Shown piece by piece: positions 33,712 to 42,772 of a stretch of 64,000 nucleotides of DNA. Source of the stretch: Allobosea sp. BH3 (GTDB lineage Bacteria > Pseudomonadota > Alphaproteobacteria > Rhizobiales > Beijerinckiaceae). The notes beneath the pieces are model-generated. The model saw only the letters and a list, made by a program, of their open reading frames with translations, did not search any database and was not told where the DNA came from. The position numbers and the translations under genes are program-made. The DNA is taken from positions 496,001 to 560,000 of the forward strand of contig NZ_JAIMCA010000003.1 in NCBI RefSeq assembly GCF_025499465.1. Direction: 5' to 3'. Positions within the stretch are counted from its first letter, which is position 1; every line of letters starts with the position of its first letter.

Positions 33712-36342
33712 CTACGCAGCCTTGCTGTCACGACCCAACCGCTTGATCGCCTCAATGAGCGGCACCCCGGCATCGGCATAGCCGTCCCAGGCCTTGCTCT
33801 TCGCAAGTAGGCCGGGGACTGTCCGAAGGGTGAACCGGGCCGGGTCGAGGCCCTTTTTCACCTGCGTCCATGGCACCGGCATCGAGACATGCGCGCCTGG
33901 CCTCGCCCGAGGTGACAGCGGCGCGACGGCCGTCGACATTCTGTCGTTGCGCAGATAGTCGAGGAAAATTCGGCCGTTCCGTAGCCGCTTGGCCATGTTG
34001 ATCACGTAGCGGGACGGCTCGTCCGAGGCCATCTCGGCGCATACCTGCCGGGCGAAGTCCTTGGCCGTCGGCCAATCCAATTTCTTGCGCCCGGCCGCCT
34101 TGAGTGGTGTGACGACGTGCAGTCCCTTGCCGCCGGTCGTTTTACAGAAGCTGTTCAGCCCGAGCGCCTCCAGCCTCTCCCTCATGCCGTTTGCCGCGGC
34201 GACCACGTCGTCGAACGCGATGCCAGGCCCAGGATCGAGGTCGAAGACGAGGCGACCAGGAACCTCCGGATCGCCCGGTTGACAGTTCCACGGGTGCAGT
34301 TCGATGCCGCCGATCTGGGCAGCGGCGATCAGGGCCTCCATGCGATCGATCTGGAGATAGGGCTTCTTGTCCCCGAAGACGTGGACCAGCTCGAATAGGT
34401 TGGACGTGCCGAGACCCGCGTGGCGTTGGAAGAAGGTCTCGCCGTCGATGCCGTCCGGAGTTCGAAGCAGCGAGCAGGGTCTGCCCTTGATGTGTGGGAT
34501 CATCCATTCGCCGACGGCGGAGAAGTAATTCGCCAGATCCAGCTTGGAAACGGGCCTGCCGTCCTCGGCATCGGGCCACAGCGCCTTGTCCGGATGCGAG
34601 AGGCTGACCCCGAGCACGTCTACCCTCCCGCCCTTCCGGCGCGGCGTCGCCGTCGTCGGCTTCGCGGGCTCGATGTCCTCGGGCGAGGCCGGGAGATCGG
34701 TCTCGACCTCTGCCGCTGGCTTGTCCTCGCGGAGGCCCTTGAACGCGGCCTGCCTAACCATGCCGTCGCCGGTCCAGCCTGCGAACTCGATCTCAGCGAC
34801 GAGCACGGGTTCGAGCCAGGTCACGCCCGGTGCGCGCCGCGGCGCATTAGCGCCGGTGAACGGGGATGCCTTCGTCGCATGCTTCTTCAGCCGCGGCAGC
34901 AAGGAAGCGACCTTCGCGGCGCCGTAGCCGGTGCCGACCCGGCCGATATAGACGAAGTGCGAGCCCCGGTTGACGCCGACCAGCAGCGAACGGAATTTCC
35001 CCTCCGTCGTTGCCCAGCCGCCGATCACGACCTCATGCCCGGCCCGGCATTTCGCCTTCATCCAGGTGTCGCTACGACCCGAGACGTAGGGCGCCTCCGT
35101 CGATTTTGACACGATGCCCTCAAGCGAGAGCTTGCAGGCTGATTTCAGAACAGCGTCGCCGCCGCTCTCGAAATGCTCGACATAGCGCAGGACAATGCCG
35201 TCGCCATGGAGCTCTACCAGTTCCTTCAGCCGAGCCTTTCGGGCCAGGAGCGGCTGGCGGCGCAGGTCCTCGTCCTCGATCCACGGCAGGTCGAAGGCGA
35301 AGTACACGAGGTCGTTGGTCTTGCTTTCCGACAGCGCGGCCTGGAGCGCGGCGAAATCAGGCGCGCCGCTTTCGTCCAGCGCCACCACCTCGCCGTCAAC
35401 AATGCTGTCCGGCCAGCCTCGCGCAGCATCAGCGATCACCCGGAACTTCTTCGTCCAATCCAATCCTTTACGCGTCTTTAGGGTGACCTCTCCGCCCTCG
35501 ACGCGAACCTGAACGCGATAGCCGTCGAACTTGATTTCATGGACCCATTCCGCGCCGGCCGGGGGCCGCTGGACCGAGGTACAGAGCTGGGGCGGCAGGA
35601 AATCAGGCATCGTTCCCGCCGCTGCGGTCTTGCTTCGCGAGTTGGCCTCTCGGGCCGGCGCGCGGCGTTCGGCAGCGGCGAGGCCAACGCGCGAATCCCA
35701 GACCGCATCCGCATCGACAGCATCCTTCGCGAGCAGGAATGGCGTCGGAGACCTGCCGTTTCCTGCGGCGATCGCAGCCATCGAGCGGCCCGAGGCAATC
35801 GACCTCTCATCGGCCAGGACTTTCTCGCCCTCGTCGTCCGACGCGTGCTCGTCGCGATGCTTGATCAAGAGCCAATTGGTCCGCTTGCCGCCGTCCCGAT
35901 CGCGTTTCATCCGCACGAGGACGAAGCTGCCCTGCAAACGTTGCCCATCGAGCGTGAACTTGAGGTCGCCTTTCTCGAGCTGACGCTGCGGGCTTAGCTT
36001 GCCCTCTGGCTCCCAATGACCTCGATCCCAAAGCATTACGGTGCCCCCGCCGTACTCACCCTTGGGGATCGTGCCTTCGAAGTCGCCATAGGCCAGCGGA
36101 TGATCCTCGACCTCGACGGCCAGCCGCTTGTCGTGGGGATCTAGGGAGGGACCCTTCGTCACTGCCCAAGACTTGAAGACGCCGTCGAGCTCGAGGCGCA
36201 GATCGTAGTGAAGCCGGGTTGCGTCATGCTTCTGGATCACGAAGCGGAGCCGTTTCGAAGGCGCCACGGCGGTCTCACCGCTCGGTTCCTTGGTCTTCTT
36301 GAAATCGCGCTTGGCCCGGTATCCTTGCAGCTTGCTCGACAT
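33712..36342 (-). CDS. ligD: Multifunctional NHEJ ligase LigD (PE-LIG-POL)
   Basis: 876 residues in the Pseudomonas-type order. The N-terminal 3'-phosphoesterase contains [19 protein letters not shown] and [20 protein letters not shown]. The central ATP-dependent ligase has the nucleotidyl lysine in EIKFDGYR. The C-terminal primase-polymerase domain runs from [17 protein letters not shown] to the end, with DLDPG as the metal-binding D-x-D. It fills, trims and seals broken ends with Ku. ATG 36342 is chosen because GGGAG lies just upstream and an EcfG-type promoter is 25 nt further; a longer frame upstream has no coding character. Confidence 0.97.
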
Positions 36343-36366
36343 CGACGACACTCCCGATGCATCGGC

Positions 36367-36391
36367 AACCGCGCTGTCTTGTGGCGGTTCC
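36367..36391 (-). promoter_or_regulatory. EcfG-type promoter (GGAAC-N16-GGTT) for ligD
   Basis: On the minus strand GGAAC (36391-36387) and GGTT (36370-36367), 16 nt apart, 25 nt before the ligD ATG. Confidence 0.65.
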
Positions 36392-36458
36392 GTAAACCGA
36401 GCCGAGAACCGTCCCGGGGACCTTGGTCCCGCCAATCGCATCGAAGCTTCGGAAACTC

Positions 36459-36483
36459 GGAACTTCGTCGGCCGGCTCCCGTT
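36459..36483 (+). promoter_or_regulatory. EcfG-type promoter (GGAAC-N16-CGTT)
   Basis: GGAAC at 36459-36463 and CGTT at 36480-36483, 16 nt apart, 35 nt before the DUF2171 gene. It is divergent from the ligD promoter in the same intergenic region. Confidence 0.8.
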
Positions 36484-36517
36484 GCCGCAACGAAGCATTT
36501 TGCAAGGGGAGTCCGTC

Positions 36518-36757
36518 ATGATGTTCGTCGAGCAGATCAAGGAGGGCCAACGCGTCATCGGCGCGGACGGCGGCCACGTCGGGACGATCGACGGCCTGAG
36601 CGGACAGCTCCTCAAGCTGAAGAAGAACGATCCCGAATCCGGTGGAGCGCACCATTATCTCGATATCGGCCTCGTCGTGGCCGTCGAGGGCGATACCCTC
36701 AAGCTTATCGTCCCGGCTGCCGAAGCGAAGGAACGCTGGTCCGAGGCGGCCGAATGA
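36518..36757 (+). CDS. DUF2171 (PRC-barrel-like) small protein
   Basis: 79 residues forming a PRC-barrel-like beta fold: [42 protein letters not shown]. Such DUF2171 proteins are frequent in alphaproteobacterial stress regulons and lack known activity. Two ATGs at 36518 and 36521 are possible; GGGGAG precedes the first. It overlaps the secreted hydrolase gene by 4 nt. Confidence 0.78.
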
Positions 36758-37422
36758 GAGGGATTGATCGTCGAACCCTGCTCGGTGCCGCCTGCATGGT
36801 TGGAACGGCCAAGCGTTCGAGTGCGGAAACGCGGATCGGCGTCGACAGGTTCGGTTCGTCGGGATCGGCCGTCTACCTGCTGCACGGCTCGGACGGGCTG
36901 AGCAATGCAGGGCGCTATCAATTCGCGGCGCAGACGATCGCCAACGCGGGTTACTCAGTGCTGCTGCCGCGCTATTTCGAAGCGACCGGCGACAGTCGAG
37001 CGCGCTATGGCGACATCCGGTCCAAATACGCGATCTGGCTGCGGACGCTTGAGGTCATCCTTGCGGAGCCTCCGCGCGGCACCGAGGCAGACCGCGTTGC
37101 GGTCGTTGGCTTCTCTCTGGGTGGCGCTCTTGCGCTCTCCCTCGCCTCGCGCTCATCACGGATTCGGGCTGTCGTCGATTTCTTCGGCTTCGAGCCTGAG
37201 AGCCTCGGCGCGGGACGCAGGCTCCCGCCGACACTGATCCTGCATGGCGACGCCGATCGCGTCGTCCCGGTGGCCAATGCGACGGCGATCGAACGCCTGA
37301 TAAGGTCGCAGGGCGGGACCGTCGAGAGCCGCATCTATCCCGGCGAGGGACATGGGCTGTCGCTTGCGACATTGCCGGATGCCATCGGAAGGACGCAGGA
37401 TTTCCTTCGGCAACATCTGTAA
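36754..37422 (+). CDS. Secreted dienelactone-hydrolase-like alpha/beta-hydrolase
   Basis: 222 residues beginning with a twin-arginine-like signal ([15 protein letters not shown], probable cleavage after SSA near residue 25). The core has [13 protein letters not shown] near the oxyanion hole, the nucleophile elbow [13 protein letters not shown] (Ser, where dienelactone hydrolases have Cys), [13 protein letters not shown] for the acid, and GEGHGLS for the catalytic His. It is translationally coupled to the DUF2171 gene (ATGA overlap) and likely shares its EcfG-type promoter. A periplasmic esterase or lipid-hydrolase role is inference. Confidence 0.78.
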
Positions 37423-37474
37423 CGGATCCGATGCCATGTTTCGTCTCGACTGATCGATCCGGTAGAATCCGACG

Positions 37475-38365
37475 ATGCCAGCTCAGCCGCCCGATCGGAT
37501 CGAAATCCGAGCTGCCGATGACGACGCGGGCGCGATCGTTGCCTTCCCCTATGATGCCGCGCTCGTGGAACGCTTCCGCGCTCGTTTTCCCGCAGCACGA
37601 TGGAGCGATCATGCCTGTGCCTGGTTCGTTCCCGGGACAACCGCGGAGCGCCGGGTTGCGGTCTGGCTTCAACGCGAGCTGCCCGAGCCCCTCGCGTTTG
37701 CCGACGAGCGCGGCCGGGATGCATTCTCATTCGATCCGATCGAGAGCGACTATCTTGAGGCGAACGGAGACGTGATCGTCAGGACACCGTATTCTCGCAC
37801 CGTCATCGACAACCTCCGCGGCGTTCCTTGGGCGGCGTGGGATCGCGAGGGGAAGGTCTGGCGCGTACCGTATCGATCTCTCGAGGCGTTGAGATCTTGC
37901 TGGCTCTCCATCGAGATCGCTGCACGGCGGGCGGAACCCAGCGAGCGCAAACGGCGCCGTGAGGAGCTGAAGCGCTCGCCGGAGTTCGCGGACATCAAGC
38001 AACGCGAAGCGGAGAGGCGGCGCAAGCGGCTGGCCGTTCCGACTTCGCAACTCCCACCCCCGGGTCGACCGGTGATGACGGTGAGGGGCATCGTCGTGGT
38101 GACCGGCAGTGATGGCGAGCTTGTGGATGTCGGTGGGGCGGACGGGGCTGAAGCCGCTGCCGTCACCGAGGATCATGTCTGGATCTTCTGGCGTTCGCCG
38201 ACCCTCGAGGAACTCATCCGGACCTGGCCGGCGCGACGGGAGCCCGATATGCCGGAACGAGCCAGGGGGTGGTGGCAGCCGACGCTCGAGGAACTGCGCG
38301 CGGCCCGGCGGAAAGCGAAGTCGATCGAACGCGCGGCGGCCACGCGGAGCGCTCGACTGGTATGA
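37475..38365 (+). CDS. Hypothetical protein with two HARP-like modules
   Basis: 296 residues. Two repeats resemble the SMARCAL1 HARP module: residues about 22-68 (FPYDAALVERFRARFPAARWSDHACAWFVP in outline) and 100-146 (TPYSRTVIDNLRGVPWAAWDREGKVWRVP). Both share the pattern P-Y-x5-V/I ... W-x-hydrophobic-P. HARP modules anneal or bind branched DNA; here no helicase follows. The rest is a charged Arg/Glu helix (about 150-190), a small beta region and a basic C-terminus. Its setting among NHEJ genes supports DNA binding. HARP similarity is by eye and uncertain. Confidence 0.55.
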   Translation: MPAQPPDRIEIRAADDDAGAIVAFPYDAALVERFRARFPAARWSDHACAWFVPGTTAERRVAVWLQRELPEPLAFADERGRDAFSFDPIESDYLEANGDVIVRTPYSRTVIDNLRGVPWAAWDREGKVWRVPYRSLEALRSCWLSIEIAARRAEPSERKRRREELKRSPEFADIKQREAERRRKRLAVPTSQLPPPGRPVMTVRGIVVVTGSDGELVDVGGADGAEAAAVTEDHVWIFWRSPTLEELIRTWPARREPDMPERARGWWQPTLEELRAARRKAKSIERAAATRSARLV

Positions 38366-38440
38366 GGGGCCTCTGCCGCAACCGCAGTTCGCATTGAACA
38401 CGCGCTGGGCTCAATGCCTGAAATCTCACCAAGCCCCTCA

Positions 38441-38465
38441 GGAACAGCGCCTTTCCTGCGGTGTT
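38441..38465 (+). promoter_or_regulatory. EcfG-type promoter candidate (GGAAC-N16-TGTT)
   Basis: GGAAC at 38441-38445 and TGTT at 38462-38465, 16 nt apart, 32 nt before the transglutaminase-like gene. The -10 element differs from consensus in its first base. Confidence 0.45.
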
Positions 38466-38496
38466 GGGCTCTCACGTTCAGCGACGAGATGAGAGC

Positions 38497-39330
38497 ATGG
38501 AAATCCGCGTCGGCTATCAGATCGAGATCACCACGGCGCAGCCTGTCTCGTGCATGACCCTGCTCGATCCGCACCCCAGCCGCGACGGTGACATGTTCAG
38601 CTTGCCGAGGCCCCGGGTGACCTCGCTAGCTGACGGGTCGAAAGTGCGGGTGCGTGAATACACTGATGGCTTCGGTAACCGGTGCCGACGGCTTCTCGTC
38701 CCCGCGGGGGGCGTCCTCTTCACCAGCGATTTGGTCGTTCGCGATGCAGGCATACCCGACCAGTGGGACAAGCAGGCACCCGAAATCCTGCCGGACGACC
38801 TGCCATCCGAGGTCATCGAGTACATGCTGTCGAGCCGCTATTGCGAGGTTGACGAGTTGTCGGCCACGGCGTGGAATCTGTTCGGCTCATTCGCTCCGGG
38901 TTGGAATCGTGTCCAGCAGATCTGCAATTACGTGAATGCGCAGATCCGGTTCGACTACCAGTTCGCCCGCAATACCCGCACCGCGGCCCAGGCGATGAAC
39001 GAGCGTGTGGGCGTCTGCCGGGACTTCACTCATCTCGCCATCGCGTTGTGCCGCGCCATGAATATCCCTGCCCGTTATTGCAACGGATTCCTCGGGGACA
39101 TCGGAGTGCCGCCGGATCCAGCGCCGATGGACTACAACGCTTGGTTCGAGGCCTATCTGGGCGGCAAATGGTACGCCTTCGACGCTCGCCACAACATGCC
39201 GCGCATCGGTCGCATCCTGGTGGCGCGGGGACGGGACGCGGCCGACGTCCCGATGATCCATACCTTCGGCCCCCACCTTCTCCAAAAATTTGAGATCGTT
39301 ACCGAGGAGGTGGCGGCCAACCGGGCTTGA
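38497..39330 (+). CDS. Transglutaminase-like family protein
   Basis: 277 residues. An N-terminal beta domain (to about 120) precedes a papain-like transglutaminase core with the catalytic Cys in GVCRDFTHLAIALCR, His in FDARHNMPR, and a downstream acid. Bacterial members are predicted cysteine peptidases or ligases of unknown target. No signal peptide is seen, so the target is intracellular. ATG 38497 sits 32 nt after an EcfG-like promoter. Confidence 0.85.
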   Translation: MEIRVGYQIEITTAQPVSCMTLLDPHPSRDGDMFSLPRPRVTSLADGSKVRVREYTDGFGNRCRRLLVPAGGVLFTSDLVVRDAGIPDQWDKQAPEILPDDLPSEVIEYMLSSRYCEVDELSATAWNLFGSFAPGWNRVQQICNYVNAQIRFDYQFARNTRTAAQAMNERVGVCRDFTHLAIALCRAMNIPARYCNGFLGDIGVPPDPAPMDYNAWFEAYLGGKWYAFDARHNMPRIGRILVARGRDAADVPMIHTFGPHLLQKFEIVTEEVAANRA

Positions 39331-39333
39331 AGC

Positions 39334-39359
39334 GGAACCTCACCCGGCCAGGACGCGTT
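39334..39359 (+). promoter_or_regulatory. EcfG-type promoter (GGAAC-N17-CGTT) for csbD-like gene
   Basis: GGAAC at 39334-39338 and CGTT at 39356-39359 with a 17-nt spacer, beginning 4 nt after the transglutaminase stop. Confidence 0.8.
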
Positions 39360-39407
39360 TTCCGCTCCGACGCCGCCCCAAGGCGGCACCGCAACAGGAG
39401 AAGCGCA

Positions 39408-39599
39408 ATGGGCAGCACCACGGACAAGATCAAGGGCATGGCAAACGAGGCCGCCGGCAACGTCAAGCAGGCCGCGGGCAAGGCGATGGACAAGCCCGGT
39501 CTTCAAGCCCAGGGCGTGGCGCAGGAACGCAAGGGCGAAGCCCAGCAGGCACTCGGCAAGGGCAAGGAAGCCGTCAAGAAAGTCGTCGATAAGGCGTGA
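39408..39599 (+). CDS. CsbD-family stress protein
   Basis: 63 residues, the highly charged helical CsbD type: DKIKGMANEAAGNVKQAAGKAMD, then a Gln/Ala/Lys/Glu-rich stretch. CsbD proteins are among the most abundant general stress proteins in many bacteria, with no defined activity. CAGGAGAAGC precedes the ATG. A full-consensus EcfG-type promoter lies upstream and a strong hairpin terminator downstream, so it is a single-gene stress unit. Confidence 0.9.
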   Translation: MGSTTDKIKGMANEAAGNVKQAAGKAMDKPGLQAQGVAQERKGEAQQALGKGKEAVKKVVDKA

Positions 39600-39620
39600 T
39601 AGGCCACGTTGACCAAATCG

Positions 39621-39655
39621 AACGGGCTGCCGAAAGGCGGCCCGTTTCGCTTTTC
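39621..39655 (+). terminator. Terminator of the csbD-like gene
   Basis: A stem AACGGGC ... GCCCGTT with an inner GCC-GAAA-GGC tetraloop hairpin, followed by TTCGCTTTTC, 21 nt after the stop codon. Confidence 0.8.
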
Positions 39656-39814
39656 ATGAAGGCGGCAACAGATTCCGGCGCCGTCCCGGTGTCGCGTGAA
39701 AGCCGCGGGAGCTTTGGTTCTGTGGTGATGGGTGTTGGGGCAACGGCGAGTGGCTGGTGGAACCCAGACAGACGTCGAGCGATGTCTTCTTCTCCAAGAG
39801 CGCATCCGCCCACC

Positions 39815-39840
39815 TGGAACTTTCATGGGCATTTTGCGGT
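39815..39840 (+). promoter_or_regulatory. EcfG-type promoter (GGAAC-N17-GGTT)
   Basis: GGAAC at 39815-39819 and GGTT at 39837-39840, 17 nt apart, 48 nt before the small secreted protein gene. Confidence 0.6.
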
Positions 39841-39887
39841 TGGATTGTGCATCGCGGCACGTGCCGCCCGCCTTGCAGGAGACCATC

Positions 39888-40187
39888 ATGAAGACGCTGC
39901 TCATCGCCACGCTGATCGCCTCCGCCACGTCCTTCGGTGCCATGGCTCAGACGTCGACGACGGCACCGACGCCTGCGCCGAATGCCGATGCTGATAAGAA
40001 CGCGCCGCTCCCGGGTGCCAACAGCTTCACCGAAGGCCAGGCCAAGAGCCGCCTGGAAGCCAACGGCTACTCTAACGTCGGCGCCCTCAAGAAGGACGAC
40101 AACGGCATCTGGAAGGGAACGGCCACGCACACCGGCGCGCAGGTGAACGTCTCGGTCGATTACCGCGGCAACATCACCCGCAACTGA
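39888..40187 (+). CDS. Small secreted PepSY-like protein
   Basis: 99 residues with a clear signal peptide (MKTLLIATLIASATSFGAMA, cleavage before QT), a Pro/Ala linker, then a compact domain with FTEGQAKSRLEANGYSNVGALKKDDNGIWKG resembling a PepSY fold. Likely periplasmic. CAGGAG precedes the ATG. It is followed after 36 nt by a glycine-rich stress protein gene and may be co-transcribed with it. Confidence 0.75.
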   Translation: MKTLLIATLIASATSFGAMAQTSTTAPTPAPNADADKNAPLPGANSFTEGQAKSRLEANGYSNVGALKKDDNGIWKGTATHTGAQVNVSVDYRGNITRN

Positions 40188-40223
40188 TCCGTGCCGCTCG
40201 CACCACGAACCCTGGAGACGAAT

Positions 40224-40757
40224 ATGACCCGCACCATCACGCGTTCCTACGATAACCATGAAACCGCGCGCTCCGTCGTCGACCAGCTCGAGGCTGCTGG
40301 CATTTCGAGCAGCGACATCAGCCTCGTCGGTCGCAACGGCGACGGCGAGACCAATGCCGCCGAGGGCGCAGGCATCGGCGCGGGCGTCGGCGGCGCCGCC
40401 GGGCTGCTCGCCGGCATCGGCCTGCTGGCCATCCCGGGCATCGGCCCCGTCGTAGCCGCAGGCTGGCTTGCGTCCACAGCGGCAGGCGCTGTCGCCGGCG
40501 CGGCCGCTGGTGGCCTGGTTGGCTCGTTCGTGAAGGAAGGCCACGATAAGGAAGAGGCCGAATACTACGCCGAGACGGTTCGCCGCGGAGGCTCCGTCGT
40601 CTCGGTCCGCACCGAGCCGGAGCATGAGGCCACCGTTGAAGCCATCCTGGACGGCGCTACCCCGATCGATCGCTCGTCTCGCGAGGCGGAGTATCGCGCC
40701 GGGGGTTGGGACCGCTTCGACGAGAACGCCGGCCCCTATCGCCCGCCGGTCGTCTGA
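40224..40757 (+). CDS. General stress protein 17M-like glycine-zipper protein
   Basis: 177 residues. The N-terminal general-stress 17M-like domain (about 1-45: SYDNHETARSVVDQLEAAGISSSDISLVGRN) is followed by a glycine-zipper membrane-active region (46-105) and a second small alpha/beta segment (SVVSVRTEPEHEATVEAIL). Such proteins sense or insert in membranes under stress. CTGGAGACG precedes the ATG. A hairpin terminator follows. Confidence 0.75.
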   Translation: MTRTITRSYDNHETARSVVDQLEAAGISSSDISLVGRNGDGETNAAEGAGIGAGVGGAAGLLAGIGLLAIPGIGPVVAAGWLASTAAGAVAGAAAGGLVGSFVKEGHDKEEAEYYAETVRRGGSVVSVRTEPEHEATVEAILDGATPIDRSSREAEYRAGGWDRFDENAGPYRPPVV

Positions 40758-40778
40758 TCGCATCGTTCAGGTGAAGGA

Positions 40779-40805
40779 CGGCCCCGGGAGTCCGGGGCCG
40801 TTTCC
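40779..40805 (+). terminator. Terminator after the 17M-like gene
   Basis: A 9-bp GC-rich inverted repeat (ACGGCCCCG ... CGGGGCCGT, loop GGAGTC) followed by TTTCC. Confidence 0.75.
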
Positions 40806-40992
40806 GTTGGCTCTCGTGCTTACGGGACACATGGAACGACCGCGCGAAGCAATGAGCCGAAGCGGCTTGGTTGGCCGTTAACGGGGCGCGAAGGTCGCTC
40901 TGGAGCTGCTCCGTGCATAGCTCTTTAACCCCGCCTCTGCCGTCCAGCACATCCTGATTGATCGCAGCCAAAATGGGGTCATGGACCCGCCA

Positions 40993-41802
40993 TTACGCTT
41001 TCGACGGCCTTCCCGATCCGGCGGTCGCGTGTTTCGAAAGTTCGATCCAAACCGGTGCGTGGTCGCTCGCCTTCTCCCAGCCGCGGACATCGGTGTCGAC
41101 GCCGGCGGATTTAAGCCGGCCGGCCAGTTGCGAGCTGAGCAGCAGGTGGTCGAGACGCAGGCCCGCGTTCCGACCCCAAGCGTTTCGGAGATAATCCCAG
41201 AAAGTATAGATGCGCTCACCCGGATGCAGTTCGCGCAGGGCATCGGTCCAGCCGGTTTCGACCAGGTGTCGATAGGCCTCGCGGACGTCGGGGCGGAACA
41301 GAGCGTCGCCTTCCCAGCGCTCGGGCTTGTAGACGTCGAGCGCGGTCGGGATGACGTTGAAATCGCCGACCAACGCGACGGGGATTTCATGCGCCAGCAG
41401 TTCGTCGGCATGGCTCTTTAGGCGCTCGAGCCAACGCAGCTTGTAGTCGAATTTCGGCCCCGAGGGGGGATTGCCGTTCGGGAGGTAGAGGCAGCCGATC
41501 AGGACGCCCTTCACGGCGGCCTCGATGTAGCGGCTCTGGTCGTCCTCCCCCTCGCCGGGCAGGCCGCGGCGGGTCTCAATCGGGTCGGCATTGCGGGCGA
41601 GGATCGCGACACCGTTCCAGCTCTTCTGGCCGTGCCAGACCGCTCCGTAGCCGGTGCTCCTCAACGCGGCTTCCGGGAAGTTCCGTTGAGACGCCTTCAG
41701 CTCCTGAAGGCAGACGATGTCGGGCTTCGTCTCGGCGAGCCAACGCAGCAGCACGGCAAGCCGACCGTTGATGCCGTTGATGTTGAAGGTCGCGATCCTC
41801 AC
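40993..41802 (-). CDS. xthA: Exodeoxyribonuclease III (XthA family)
   Basis: 269 residues, the usual exonuclease III/AP-endonuclease size. Motifs are complete: FNINGINGRL, CLQELKA with the metal-binding Glu, WNGVAIL, VGDFNVIP with Asp/Asn, LRLDHLLLS and SDHAPVW with the catalytic His. It nicks abasic sites and removes blocked 3' ends. Most alphaproteobacteria carry more than one copy; this one stands beside the mutasome operon but on the opposite strand. No EcfG-type or LexA-type element was found directly at its 5' end. Confidence 0.95.
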   Translation of the reverse strand: MRIATFNINGINGRLAVLLRWLAETKPDIVCLQELKASQRNFPEAALRSTGYGAVWHGQKSWNGVAILARNADPIETRRGLPGEGEDDQSRYIEAAVKGVLIGCLYLPNGNPPSGPKFDYKLRWLERLKSHADELLAHEIPVALVGDFNVIPTALDVYKPERWEGDALFRPDVREAYRHLVETGWTDALRELHPGERIYTFWDYLRNAWGRNAGLRLDHLLLSSQLAGRLKSAGVDTDVRGWEKASDHAPVWIELSKHATAGSGRPSKA

Positions 41803-41965
41803 CCGGCGGGCTCAGCGCTTGCGTTCGCCGCTGTCACGCTCTGTTCCCGCTCTGACATCGCTGGCTCCCTTCATCCACAGCCGATCCAACGCACGAAACC
41901 CCGTCCGGATCGGGGGCGGGCCGGACGGGCGCGCCCCGGGGCATTGCGCCGCGCTTGACTCCGAG

Positions 41966-41991
41966 GAACCAAACTAGAACAAAGAATGAAC
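41966..41991. promoter_or_regulatory. LexA-type SOS box array upstream of imuA
   Basis: Three GAAC half-sites spaced exactly 11 nt (41966-41969, 41977-41980, 41988-41991) give two overlapping copies of the alphaproteobacterial GAAC-N7-GAAC LexA box. It lies 10 nt before the TTG start of imuA, where it would block transcription until DNA damage. Confidence 0.85.
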
Positions 41992-42001
41992 ATAACACGC
42001 A

Positions 42002-42772
42002 TTGCAGGTCATCCCCATCGTGCGGCCCCAGCCCGCCCTTCAATCCTTGCGCGACCGGATCGAACGGATCGAGGGACGGCCCGCGCGCGAACGCAGCGTG
42101 CTTCCCTTCGGGATCGCCGCGGTCGATTCCCGTCTTCCCGGCGGCGGGTTGGCGCTCGGGGCCTTGCACGAGGTAGCGGGCGGCGGAGACGGCGCGATCG
42201 ACGGGGCTGCTGCGGCCTTGTTCGGGGCGGGCATCGCGGCGCGGACGCGGGGAAAGGTGCTGTGGTGCCTGACGCGCAGCGATCTCTTCGCCCCGGCTAT
42301 CGCGCAGGCAGGTCTGGGGCCCGACCGGGTGGTCCATGTCGAGGCCGGGGATGACGGAACGGTGCTGGCCTGCATGGAGGAAGGGCTTCGCCATGGCGGG
42401 CTCGGCTCCGTGGTCGGCGAGGTGGCGCGACTGTCGATGACGGCGTCTCGGCGCCTGCAACTGGCGGCCGAGGGCACCGGGACGCTGGGGATCGCGCTCA
42501 GGCGCTGGCGTCGCCAGGCGGAAGCCTCGGATTTCGGGCAGCCGACGGCGGCGATGACGCGCTGGCGGGTCTCGGTCCTGCCCTCGACGGCGTTGCCGGT
42601 GCCGGGCGTGGGTCGCCATCGCTGGCTGGTCGAGCTGATCCGGGCACGGGCGGGCGAGAGTGCGGATTTCGAACTGGAGGCCTGCGATGGCAAGGGTCGT
42701 CTCGGTCTTCCTGCCGAGCTGGTCGATCGATCGGTTTCGGCGCAAGGCTGGCGACGCGGCGCCTCCGGCTGA
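42002..42772 (+). CDS. imuA: ImuA, translesion mutasome component
   Basis: A 256-residue RecA/SulA-like protein. The typical start SLRDRIERIEGR is followed by VLPFGIAAVDSRLPGGGLALGALHEVAG, the ImuA hallmark, and by GKVLWCLTRSDLFAPAIAQAGL; a canonical Walker A lysine is not apparent. ImuA regulates or docks ImuB and DnaE2 during error-prone bypass. Start is TTG 42002 or GTG 42020, neither with a strong ribosome-binding site. It overlaps imuB by 86 nt and is under a LexA-type box array. Confidence 0.93.
   Translation: MQVIPIVRPQPALQSLRDRIERIEGRPARERSVLPFGIAAVDSRLPGGGLALGALHEVAGGGDGAIDGAAAALFGAGIAARTRGKVLWCLTRSDLFAPAIAQAGLGPDRVVHVEAGDDGTVLACMEEGLRHGGLGSVVGEVARLSMTASRRLQLAAEGTGTLGIALRRWRRQAEASDFGQPTAAMTRWRVSVLPSTALPVPGVGRHRWLVELIRARAGESADFELEACDGKGRLGLPAELVDRSVSAQGWRRGASG

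Noticed and set aside
36343-36615. N-terminal extension of LigD to 967 residues
   Set aside because: The extension has no coding character, overlaps an EcfG-type promoter and the divergent gene's promoter region; ATG 36342 has a ribosome-binding site and begins the conserved domain.
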